The position numbers and the translations under genes are program-made. The notes below the pieces were generated by a model. It made no database searches, was not told the origin of the DNA, and saw only the letters and a program-made list of their open reading frames with translations. A DNA stretch of 64,000 bases from Phycomyces blakesleeanus NRRL 1555(-) (taxonomy: Eukaryota > Mucoromycota > Mucoromycetes > Mucorales > Phycomycetaceae), in contig NW_017265141.1 in assembly GCF_001638985.1 (NCBI RefSeq), positions 1,295,001 through 1,359,000 on the forward strand, given 5' to 3'. Numbering within the stretch: position 1 is the first letter of the stretch; each line of letters opens with the position of its first letter. This document shows, one piece after another, positions 23,731 through 35,272 of the stretch.

Positions 23731-24215
23731 ATGCGCTGCCTCAGTCTTATCCTCTCTGCAGCAATCACTGTGGCCTCTGCAGCCGAACTCCAGCGAATTC
23801 CCCTCTATCGACGATGGGATGACTCTCCCGGCCTCAAAAAAGAGGCCATGATCAATGATAATGGCTTGGTAATATATTTTATATATTCTATATAAAATTA
23901 CAATGAGCCAATATATCTACATACACAGCAACAGCAGCAACAGCAACAACACTATATATATATATATATATTCGTACGCACGCACACATACACACCAATC
24001 CATACAAAGACCCACCACACACACACACACACACACAATATATATATATATACAATGTGCATATTGTATATAGATAGATAGATAACTAATTTGCCTTTTA
24101 TTTATTCTAGTTGGTAGCCAAGATGCAAGTCGGTATGTTCAAAACAACATAAGAATAGAAATTGCCATTTATTTGTACTTATTTTTACTTTATTTTACAT
24201 TACATATAAATACAA

Positions 24216-24252
<37 letters not shown>

Positions 24253-25947
24253 TACTCCCTCACAGGTACTCCCGCCCAAGAATTCACCGTCCTATTTGAC
24301 ACAAGTTCGTCCCTGACTTGGGTTCCTTCTACAAAGGTACGCGCCTGCATTCTTTCCCGGCTGTTCCTCAATTCCTTTTTGGCTTATAATTATTATTATT
24401 CTATGTATTCTATATATTCTCTATATTCATTCTCCTTAGTGTCACAGCACAGAGTGTACAACATTTTCGAGCGATCCTTACGACACAAACAAGTCAACCA
24501 CTGCCGTCGATCTCCACAAAAAGCAATCGATCAAATACGGCGGTGGAAAGTGCATTGACGTTGAACTCTACAGGGTAAATATATGTATATAATTATAATT
24601 ATATATATATATATATAGTCTTTGATATACTAACAAAATTATAATAATACTCATATTGTATTATGTACATCTTTGATTAGGATACTGTGTCTGTGGCTGG
24701 TCTCCCGGTCACAAACCAGCTCATCGGTTCAGCATACAGTGTATCGAACATCGGAGATGACAAATATAGTATGAATACCTTTATTTATTTATTCTTTTTA
24801 ATTGTTTCCCCTTTTTTGTTATTTGTTTATAATAATCATTTTAACTTGCTTGCATCTTCAATTGTAGTTGGCTATCTCGGTCTCGGTGGATTTAATGAAG
24901 ACGGCTCGACTGACTATCTCAACTCAACTACCAAGAAGATTACCGGTGGTTCCCATGGTAATTTCACATTATCTTATCCATCTTTGTGTTGTATATTTCT
25001 GACTTGAAATACATACAACCACAAAGAGATATTTTGAAACTAATATACAAGTACCATTTACCTAACTAATTAATTTTATTATTGTTATTAAAACATTTTA
25101 GAAATTTCATCTCGGCAGTGTAAGTTCCAGACTCTTTATATATATATATATAATTATTTTTATTTTTATTTTTTTTACCCCCGATAACCACTTACTTTCA
25201 TTTGACGTCGAATGTGCATAAAACCAATTTAACCCTTTCTGGTGTCTTGATCTTTTAATAGACTATGGATCTGGCGGTTACGCACAAAACTCCTTCCAAC
25301 TGGGCTACGGTCAGCAATCACAGCAGTTTGGCATGGTGGCCACAGACTCGAGCGGTTTCTATGGCAAGCGAGGCGACACCCCCCAGGCCGAGTTTATTAT
25401 CGGCGGTGTGGACCACACAGTCTACAAGGGCCAGATTGCCTACCTTCCTCTACCGACCTGCGACTATGGAGACTCACCATACTGGAAGACAGCCCTAACC
25501 TGCGTCAAGATCGGCAACAATGTCGATATCAAACTCGCACCAAAATCCCTGGCCACCCTCAGCTCGGGAACTAACTTTATGAGCGCCCCAACGAAGCAGG
25601 CCAACTTGCTGCACAAGGCGATTGGGGCTCAATACGATGACGCCACATTCACGTACAAGCTCAAGTGCTCGACCATCAAGGATTTGCCCGACCTGAGCTT
25701 CTCGTTCACAAATTACAAGGTCACCTTACCCTCGTCGCTCTACACCGCCAAGACCGATGATGGTGAATGCTACTCCCTCATCCGTCAGAACACCAATGAA
25801 AAAGACTGGATCCTTGGCGGTTCCTTCCTCAACAACTTTTACCATATCTACGATCTTGGCAACAAGCGAATCGGTCTCGCTACCCCCAAGGGAGGCTGTA
25901 CTGCAAAGATTCACAAAACTGGCAGTCGAAGCACCAAGAGCAACTAG
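23731..25947 (+). CDS. Secreted pepsin-like protein, predicted catalytically inactive
   Basis: Exons 23731-23868, 24111-24132, 24266-24336, 24440-24574, 24681-24768, 24868-24957, 25102-25119 and 25262-25947 join to 415 aa with a pepsin (A1) fold. It has a signal peptide (MRCLSLILSAAITVASA) and a propeptide-like region before MQVGTPAQEFTVLFDTSSSLTWVPS. The first active-site motif is DTS instead of DTG. The flap region IKYGGGKCIDVELYRDTVSV keeps the Tyr. In the second lobe the DTG/DSG motif is replaced by LATLSSGTNFMSAP: the catalytic Asp is Ser. The folding motif WILGGSFLNNFYHIYDLGNKRIGLA is intact. The frame is open across eight exons, so this looks like a maintained pseudo-enzyme rather than a pseudogene. 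Possible roles are binding or inhibition. Confidence 0.85.
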
Positions 25948-27915
25948 ACAGAATGAGAAATAAAGTAGATATATAATATAGTATAATATATATCTATATC
26001 TATATATATATATATATATATAAAAGAAAAAAATTATTATTATTATCATTATCATTATTATCATTATTATTTTATATATATTAAGAAATTTCAAAAAAAA
26101 AATTCAAAAAAGCAAAAAAAAAGAGGGGTTTTTTTTTGGCTTTTTTTTTATATTCAAATATATATATATATAAGAAGAAGAATAACAATAATACTAGTAA
26201 TAATAATATTAATAGTGATAATGACAATAATTCCAAAAAATCAAAGAGGTAAGAAAAACAATAAAGAGAAATATAGAGATCAAGATAGACAGATAGACCA
26301 TTCAAAGGATCTAGATATTATTATTTTTTGAAAAAAAAAATATACAAATTGAAACAGTCAGAACTACATTACATATCTCTCTATTTCTTTCTTTCTTTCT
26401 TTCTTTCTTTCTTACAAACCAACCAATCAACACAGATACAAAAACAACAAACAACAAACAACAACCAACAATGAAAACCGATTGAACCGAATGAATGAAC
26501 GAATGAACGAACGAATCGAATATCTATTTTCTTTGTCTCCAAATCCTTTCCCCTTCTTCCTACTCCTCCTCCTCTCACCCCCTCTCTTCTTCTTATTCTT
26601 CGTTCTTTTTTTTTCGCACCCCAATACAAACACAGTATATTTATATATCTATATATCTATCTACCTATTTATCCAAACGCATCTTTTATAAACCAACACA
26701 TTGTTTGTCTTTATATATCCACTTCTTCCACTTCTTTTTCTTACTCTTTTTTTTTTGCATGTATATTCAATTAAAATATCAACCAAATTTCTACTTGATT
26801 TGTATTTCCAAAAAAAGAAAAAGAAAAAAGACAGAATAATCAATCTTTATTTTAGATATATATTTGAGATCGTATTTGTATTTGTATTTCATATTCCAGA
26901 ATTACAATGACGGTGGTCTACGCCAAATGGCTGGCTTTTCTTTGACTTTACATGGATAGATATTTCTTTGTTCCTCTGAGTTACTGTGAGAATAAGATAA
27001 GATGAAGGTGCGTCTGCCTTGAGATCTCATATAAAAAAAACGCAAACAAACAAACAGAAACAATAAAATGTATTACTTTTTTTTTTAAAAAAAAAAAGAG
27101 GCTCAATGTACGCATATATATATAAAAAAAAACCCCTCCACTCCAACTACATTGCACTACATTGCACTACACTATACTGCACTATACTACATTACATTAC
27201 ACTTCCTCTCCCCTTTTCGTGTCGCACAAGGTTTATATATAAACCATTATTAAGGCCACACTTGGCTCATCTGTATCTATTCTCAAGACTCTTTTTTTTT
27301 TTTTGGTTTACAAGATCGATAATAGTTATAATAGTAGAAATAGAAATAAGAATAATAATAGAATATATATATATATAAATTCTTTAACAAGGTACAAGGG
27401 AAAAAGTTAACCATAAAAATAAAAGTAGAAACAAAGGGCACAACACAACACAACACAGCACAGCCCACAGCCCACGGCCCACAGTCCATACTTCACAGCC
27501 CACATCCCACAGAAAAAAAAAAAAAAAGAAAAGCTGAGATAGAGTTAGACAGGGCATGGAAGTACAAAAAATAAAATATAAAGACATAGAAATAGACATA
27601 AAGAGCACAATGTATTTTTATCAAGTAAAATATTCTTTTTATCTTTTTTTTTTTTTTTTTACTTTATATACAAAAGGGATAAAAAAAACTACCGACGTTT
27701 AAAATAAATAGAACATTTTTCAAATAAGGAAAATGTATTGTTTCAACATCCAATAGAATCGTAGATATAGATAAATATATAATCGGTCTTTTGGTAATGT
27801 CGGCGATTAAATATATTTCTTTATTTGTTTGCTTTTACGATTCTATTGGCTTACAGTAAAACACACTATAAAAGTCGCACAATTTTAAGAGTTCCTGACC
27901 GTTATGATTGGATCT

Positions 27916-27946
<31 letters not shown>

Positions 27947-30900
27947 CTGCAAAGAAAAGCGTTATTAGGCTATTAACCCATTAAACATTCTGATACTATT
28001 TCTTTTAAAAGATGTATACTCAACTTTTTGTTTAATGTTGTTCACCAGCGTAGGAGGGAATCATCGAGGGAATTGTATTGCGTCTATAAAATCTCGATTG
28101 TCATTCAGGATCTGTTCCTTAATTCTTTACTAAAATACCTTTTTCATTTTTATTTTATTTTTGTTAATAATTTGTTTCATATTGGCTATAGAAAACTAGC
28201 TTTATAAAGTATGTCTGTTTAGTACATTTTTTTTTGTAATTATAGCCGCTAAAGGTGCTCTTAATTGAATCTGAGTACTTGTGCAGAAATAAAAATACAA
28301 AATTCAAACTTCTAACCGCTTTCTAAAGATCTGTTAAGGCCAAGCAAACAAGCAGTGATAACCACTATCATTACCACATCAAGAACTACAGCAATAACAA
28401 TCCTGTCACTAACATAAGCAGTTTGTCTCTTTGAGACATCTAGACATATTGGTAAAATTGAATAAATACCTACTTTGTCTGAAAACTAATTACTTTTTGT
28501 CCAAATTTCATTTTGATTCCTCTCTTGATCTCTCTCCTAACAACGATGGCTTTTGCCGACACTTCCATGACATTTGGCGAGATCAGTGGGCCTCTGTCAT
28601 GGACGAACAGCCCTTCATTCCTGGTACGATAGCAGCCAAGGCACTTGTGGTGATAAGGCACTTCTTGGAGTAGTTTTTCCCTCTCATATAAATATTGCAA
28701 TACAAAACTTCAGGCATATTAAGCCAATCGCTCAGTACTTTGGACTGTAGCCAACCAATACCAAAGAATAATCTTAAAAGTGCGCCTTATTTTTTTTTCT
28801 TTTGTTATTCTTATTATTATTTATATATCAATTATAATCATTATTGTTACAAGCTATGGATCTGTATATAAAAGAGGGGTCTGTGAAATCCAAGACGGTA
28901 ATAATAATCAAATATATATATAAAAAAAGAACGTAAGGAGATAAATAAGCATACAAATATTTTCTGATCCTCACTTTCATATTCTTTAGAAGCAAACTCT
29001 CTTTTTTTCTATATTTATATTTATATTTATCTATCGTTGTAGGGGAACAATTGATCCGTACCAAAAAATAAAAATAAAGGGATCGTCCTTTGTTTGAAGG
29101 GGGTAGGAGAGGAAGAAAGAAAGGCAAAAAAAAAGGTTAATTTTTCGTTCTCGATACATTCAAAAGAGAGCTTCGAGCCTATTTGCATTCCTTTTTTTTA
29201 ACCCTTTGATCCTATTTTACTGTTGCTGTTGTTATCATCGTTTTGTCTCTTTTTATTTTCGAAAGTATATTCGATTCCAAAAACAGATACAGGCATTATA
29301 TACATATATTGTGTGTGTGTGTGTTTAGATCTATGTATCTTAATTACTATAGTCTTTGAAAAATATTATTAACAAGGTCATGTTCGTAATACTTTATCTC
29401 TTATTTAAGCGCTCATATACATGGCTATTTAAATATTTATTTTTATTATTCATAATAAGCACACTTTAAGAGAAAAAAGATTCAAAAAGAATCTCAAGTT
29501 AAAAGCAGTAATGAACAACAACAACAATAATGATTGTAACACCTCCCAATAAACTTCTGAAAATTATGACCACATATTCTAACCCATAAACACATTAGTA
29601 TTGGATAATAGCTGTATCCAGAAAGGAAAAAAAAAAAGTCATTCGAGCTATCTTGACAAAAGAATAGTAATACCACATATTAAACACAGACACTCTAAAT
29701 TATATATAATTAAAACAAAAAGGCAATGCGGTAAAAATATCTTGGTGCAGCTAATGTCAGAATACACACAAATATCCTTTTATTTTAGTATCCACAAGCT
29801 TGTTATTTGAAAGATACTATATTCATACATTTTGGTCTTTATTCTAGAAACAGTCTTTTATTACTATTATCTTGAAAGACAATCTTATCCTTTTATATAT
29901 ATGCATATGCATATGCCTCTAACTAACTTTATGGCTTAGATTTTTTATTATTATTTATGTTTGTTTGTTTGTCTTTGCATTGATTTGAGGAGGTAAGAAA
30001 GGTTTGTAATTTTATATAATCAAGACAAATCAATTTAGTTCACCGAGACTTTAATTGGTGCCATATTAACATGTATAGATTCTCCCGGTTCTATCCCAAA
30101 GAAAGGGGAAGGAGAGAAAGATAAAGAAGTAGACAAAGATAGAGATAGAGAGAGAGAGAAAAGACAAGTGGGGGTTTGGGGCTATTGTAAGAGGAGTAGT
30201 GGACCAATTCACAAAAAGCCAAAATAGAATAAAATATATAAAAATGAAATGAAATTAAAAATCATAATTGATGCATATGCATGTATTTCTTTTTTAAATA
30301 AATAAATATGTATAAGAACAAAACAAAGAAAGAAAGAAAAAAGACGTTTGAAACAAGTACCTACCTTGGTCTAGGTCGCGATTGATTTATGAATTAAATA
30401 TAGCATTTGCTGTACGCCACTGATAATCCACTTGTATTTCCAATACTACTATTACTGCTATTGTTACTGCTACTACTACTACTATTTCTTCTTCTTTTTT
30501 TTCAACTTGATAATATCTGTATGCATATACAAATGGGTTTGTCCCCAAAAAATAATAAAATAAGTGAATAAAGATCTGTCACCAGATAAATGACAAACGA
30601 ACAAACCAAAAACCAAATACTTAATTAATTAGTAAAGGGATTATAAATTATCATGGTTTACTATTATTCATATTCATTTTATATTGATATGTATTTAAAT
30701 AAAGAAATAAATTAAAGGATAGAAAAGAATCTCAACCCCAAAAAGAAGTGTCTTTTAAGTTGACTAAGCCCCTAATATATATATATATATAATTTGATAT
30801 AAAATAGCAATCAAGGTAACCCAATCCCAAAAAAATAATAATTATGATTCGTTAAATTATTATTATTATTTGTGATCCCAAGTTTTTTTTTTACGTAAAA

Positions 30901-31216
30901 CTAAACGCAATTAATTTTTCAATCATATAGAAAAACAAACTCAATTTTTTTCTAATTTTTTTTTTTTTCAGATGACACAAAAAAATTTGATAAATTATAT
31001 AATATAATCTATATACATATAAATAAAATCATTCATTCATTCATTTTCTTTTGTAATTTCCTTCCCTCCCTCCCTCTCTCTCTTTCTTTTTTTTTCTTCT
31101 TATTTATTTTTCCTTTTTTAGAATTGGACATCCTTTCTGTTCAAGAAAATAAAAAAAGGAAGAAAAAGGACTCGAGATAACATAGACATAGGACAAAGAA
31201 GTAGACGTCAGCAATC
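25948..31216. other. Long gene-poor region
   Basis: Over 5 kb without a supported gene. It holds (TA)n and ATT/ATC runs (25980-26090), CTTT repeats (26388-26412), A/T homopolymers (27635-27660; T-run into A-run at 27914-27946), CACAG-type repeats (27440-27510), GATA/GAGA tracts (30135-30160) and CATT repeats (31031-31043). A repeat fragment shared with 51.3 kb is listed separately. I see nothing else coding. Confidence 0.55.
28565..28642. repeat. Dispersed repeat fragment, copy A
   Basis: About 75 bases here are roughly 90 percent identical, in inverted orientation, to 51311-51385. The shared core is TCATGGACGAACAGCCCTTC. Both strands stay open here: plus reads WASVMDEQPFIPGTIAAKAL, minus reads CYRTRNEGLFVHDRGPLIS. 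Which strand once coded is unclear; a mobile-element remnant is the likely source. Confidence 0.65.
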
Positions 31217-32981
31217 ATGTTCTTCATAACAGAGGCATTATCCTGGGCCACTGGGGTGCCTGAACCCACATTACGCCTCCTGACAACGTTGATGCTGGCC
31301 TATCCTGTCGCTAATTTTTACAACAAGCTCTATATCCGACCTCTCCTGAATAATCAGCCTATCAAGACAACCGAGAGTGACCGAAACAGCTTTATCCTCT
31401 TGTCTGGTCTTGCTCTTGCCTTCTACTACAACGGCAGAGCAATCTACCACTCGCTTGTCACCGTCGCCGTGTCTTATGCTATCTGCTATCTCGGCGACCA
31501 TTTCCAGGACCGTCGACTTGCCACCGCTGGTGTCTGGGTGTTCAACACTGCCTATCTGTTGCTTGGCTACTACTTCACCAGCTCAGACGACTATGATATC
31601 TCCTGGACCATGACCCAGTGCATTCTCTGTCTGCGTCTGATGGGCTTCAGTTTTGATTTCCAAGACGGAGCCGATGCCGAAGCACTTGCTGCTTCAGAAG
31701 CCCCAAAAACCGGAAACCCCTTGCCCTTGTCATTTGCCAATGACACGCCTCTGAAGGAGCTCCCAGAGTTTGCCCAGGTTCTTGCATACACCTTCTTCCC
31801 TTCCGCATTTTTGGTCGGTCCCCAATTCTCGTTCTCGCTCTACAAGCGCTGGTTGAAGGCTCCTTATGGTGGAAAGCCAGTTTCTGAGTGGGAGGAGACC
31901 CAGAAGGCTCAGCTGATGTATATGTACCGCTGCGTGGGATTGGCAATCTTATACCTTGCCGTCCAGCAAGTCATTGGATCCCAGTATCCTACCTCATACC
32001 TCTTGACAGACGATTACGCGGCCTTACCCCTTTTCAAGCGTTTGTTTATCTTCTGGATGGCCGGTCGTTTCACATTTAACAAGTACATTGGTGTCTGGAT
32101 GTTGACTGAAGGTATGTTATAATGAGTTACATTATTGTATAATGGGGTAGTGTGGAGTAGTGTGGAGTAGTGTAAACTCGTGTGGTATGGCATGGTTGGC
32201 TAGTGGTATGCTGAAAACCAAAAAAAAAAAAATCAAAACAAATCTTGACCTTCAACACATGTTGAACAAGGATGTTTGTATAGCTGATTTTTAAAAATGA
32301 AACAACAGAATCCCAATTGTTGAGCTAAAAAAAAACCAACAACAACATCTCTCTTGTCTTGTTGTATCACAACTTTCTTTTTCATTCTCTTGTGTATGTG
32401 CTGCAGGTGCGTCTACTCTGTTTGGAATTTCGTACGACGGTGAAGATAAGGATGGACAAGCACGTTTTGATGGCCTGGCCAATGCTCTTCCTAATGTATA
32501 CGAATTAACTACCACCATCGACAATGTGATTGCATCGTTCAATATCAATACCAACCTGTGGGCAAAGTACTACGTGTTCAAGCGTCTTCGTTTCCTCGGT
32601 AACAAGAACATCTCCCAGTTCGCAACCCTCGGCTTCTTGGCTATCTGGCACGGCTTCCACATCATGTACTTTGTTACCTTTGCACTCGAGTTCCTCTACA
32701 TCCAATGCGAACTCGTGCTCCGCCGCCGCATTGTGCCCAGTGTCAAGCCTTTGACCAGCCGTAACGACATCTACAAGGCCGTATGGAAGGTCGTTGCCTG
32801 GTTGACCTGTACCTCAACCACCAGCTATGCCGTAGTTGGATTTGATCTTCTCAAGGTAGGAAAGGCATGGACTGCATACAAGAACGTGTACTTTATTGGA
32901 CACCTTGCTATCGTGATCATCCTCGGTGTAAATGCTCTGTTGGGCAAGCCTTCTCGTCCATTGAAGAAGAAGATCATGTAA
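31217..32981 (+). CDS. ALE1: MBOAT lysophospholipid acyltransferase (Ale1/LPCAT type)
   Basis: MBOAT enzymes of this type re-acylate lysophospholipids in the ER membrane (Lands cycle). Exons 31217-32111 and 32407-32981 join to 489 aa with about ten hydrophobic segments. The key blocks are LRLMGFSFDFQDG, PEFAQVLAYTFFPSAFLVGPQFSF, and the catalytic-His region FLAIWHGFHIMYFVTF (His in WHG, near residue 345). Another conserved Asn/Trp block is FNINTNLWAKYYVFKRL. The C-terminus is basic (PLKKKIM), compatible with a dilysine-type ER retention signal. The length matches fungal Ale1 proteins and animal LPCAT3/MBOAT5 (480-620 aa). The coding sequence is clearly richer in C at third positions than flanking DNA, suggesting good expression. 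Confidence 0.92.
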
Positions 32982-33576
32982 ATTATAGACCAAACCTAAA
33001 AACAAACAAACAAACAAAAGCAACAAAATATTGTCTTTACTATTACTATTATTACTGTCACTGTTAATATTGTTTTATTCATTATTACTACCATCACATT
33101 ATAAATTTCCATCTTTCCTCTTCCTCTTTCATACTCTCCCACTCCAAACCACCCCTTACTCTCCCTTATATATATATATATATTTCTCTGTTTTTCATAT
33201 ATAAAATAATTATATAAATGAGTACATCCGCCCGCATGAATGTTTCTCCCTTGCAGATCAAATTTTCTTATTTATTACTCATTGAGCTTTTGTCCCCTGT
33301 AGTGGGGTTTCTTTTTCTCTTTCTATTTTTGGATTTTATGTATGATTTTTTTTGCTCAGCCTGGAGAGACAGTCACAGACAGTCTTGCCGTACTCTTCTT
33401 GTCATTTATTAAAAAAAAAAGGCGCTTTTATTTTATATTTTTTTTAACACATCTTGTTTCTCTGTTCTTAATTGTTCAAGCGCTTAAAGGCAGTCAGACA
33501 GAGGTCACTTTTTATCCTTTTATCTTTTCTCTCTTTCTCTCTCTCTTTCTGCCTTTTCCTTTTCGAGGGTGCGATA

Positions 33577-34923
33577 ATGTTGGCCCACTCAACAGCGCCT
33601 ACAACGGTTACAACAACGAAAAGACAACAGTTATCTATGAGCAAACACACCACACCTTCGCAAACAACAGCACCACCACCACCACTAGCAGCAGCACCAC
33701 AGCCGTTCTGGTTTGGTGGAGCAGCCTCTTGTGTGGCAACCTTTGTTTCCCATCCCTTTGACCTCACCAAAGTCCGTCTCCAGACCATCAAACGAATCGA
33801 TACGCCATGGAGTAATAATAGCAATAACAGTAATAACATTAAGAGTAGTAGCACTAGCTCAGAATACGCCACCAGATCCTTGAGACCTACTCGAATGGTG
33901 AAGACGATGTGGACTATTTACCACACCGAGGGAGTTCGTGCATTGTACAGCGGTTTATCAGCTAGTCTATTGCGTCAGGGTACTTATTCTACTATCCGCT
34001 TTGGTCTCTACGATCGATTCAAATGGATGGTAGCCGGAGACAAGAGTAAGATCCCTTTGTCTATCTCTCTTTATTATATAAATAGATAGATAGATATACT
34101 TTAAAACAACATCATCTAATAATTATGGTCCAAATATTTCAATTATAACAAATCTGTATTGAACCTCTTTATGTTAACTCTGTTATTGATATAGAACCCA
34201 CCTTCTCTCAACTGTTGATTTGCTCTACTGCTGCTGGAATTCTCGGAGGCGCATTTGGTAATCCAAGTGATGTAGTCAACGTTCGAATGCAGAACGACGG
34301 TCAACTGCCCCCAGCCGAGCGGCGCAATTATCGAAATGCAATTGACGGCATGATACGGATCTGCCGGGAAGAAAGCCCTCGTGTATTATTGAGAGGCCTT
34401 GGGTCAAGTACCAACCGCGCTGTTCTGATGACAGTCTCGCAGATGGCAAGCTACGATGTCTTTAAAGATCTATTCCTTGGTAAACTGGGTTGGAAAGAAG
34501 GACTTCCAACTCATTTTGCCACCAGTCTATTAGCAGTAAGTTAAACAGAATTGAGTTTGAGTTGAATTTGATTATCTAATTACAACCCTTGTGTGTTTTA
34601 TTAATTAAACTCTATGTTTTCTTTTCTTTTCTTTTCTTTTCTTTTCTTTTCTTTAGGGTCTGGTAGCCACTACTGTATGTGCTCCTCTTGATGTGGTGAA
34701 AACTAGAATAATGAGTGCCCACGCTCATGATGGAAAACATCCTCTCAGAATCATGCTTCACATGGTAAAAACAGAAGGCTTTGGATCCCTATTCCGCGGT
34801 TGGATGCCAGCGTTCGTGCGACTTGGACCCCACACAATTGTGACTTTTATGGTTCTTGAAAGGATGAGAGAATGGCACACTCAATGGATAAGACCAGCAA
34901 ATCAGACCCTTGAGACCCTTTAA
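33577..34923 (+). CDS. DIC1: Mitochondrial dicarboxylate carrier (DIC1/SLC25A10 type)
   Basis: Exons 33577-34045, 34195-34535 and 34657-34923 join to 358 aa in the three-repeat mitochondrial carrier fold. The Px[DE]xx[KR]-type signatures are PFDLTKVRLQ, PSDVVNVRMQNDGQLP and PLDVVKTRIM. The second, with Asn instead of a basic residue and followed by QND..LPxxxRRNYxxAxDG, is a fingerprint of dicarboxylate carriers exchanging malate or succinate for phosphate. Further matches are FWFGGAASCVATFVSHPFD, VRALYSGLSASLLRQGTYS and LGPHTIVTFMVLERMR. The N-terminal 45 residues are Thr/Pro/Ala-rich. Between repeat-1 helices there is a Ser/Asn-rich insert of about 20 residues (PWSNNSNNSNN), longer than usual. 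A second ATG at 33637 (MSKHTTPS) could also be used. The last intron ends in tandem CTTTT units. Confidence 0.92.
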
Positions 34924-34944
34924 AATTTTCTATTTTATTATTGT

Positions 34945-35046
34945 TCTTACTATTCCTATTCCTATTCCTATTCCTATTCCTATTCCTATTCCTATTGCCA
35001 TTGCCATTGCCATTGCCATTACCATTACTATCACTATCACTATCAT
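34945..35046. repeat. Hexanucleotide array drifting (TTCCTA)n to (TTGCCA)n to (TATCAC)n
   Basis: About eight copies of ATTCCT pass into four of ATTGCC and then ATTACC/TATCAC units, just downstream of the dicarboxylate carrier stop codon. All three families keep a six-base period. Confidence 0.9.
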
Positions 35047-35272
35047 TCTTTGTGCACTGTCCATTATCCCCTCTTTTCCTTCTTTCCATATCACCCTTTC
35101 CCTCTCTTCATTTTGTTCTCTCTCTATACATGCACACACCCACACCCACCCACACACCTTGTAGTATATCATTATCTTTAGACACATCATTAGATTTCTT
35201 CTTTATATATTTATATTTTATTTATATGTATGTACGTACGTACGTACGTATATATATATGTGTATTCTGATG

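Noticed and set aside
28431..28700. Complete small gene at 28.5 kb on either strand
   Set aside because: Both strands are open, neither has a family match, and the core recurs at 51.3 kb with stops; a repeat fragment explains it better.
33218..33412. 64-codon frame starting MSTSARMNVS
   Set aside because: No link by splicing to the carrier gene, a hydrophobic AT-derived body and no recognisable motif.
34847..35190. Frames with Asn-Gly/Asn-Arg, Pro-Ile or Met-Ala/Ile-Gly repeats
   Set aside because: They translate the period-six microsatellite behind the dicarboxylate carrier gene.
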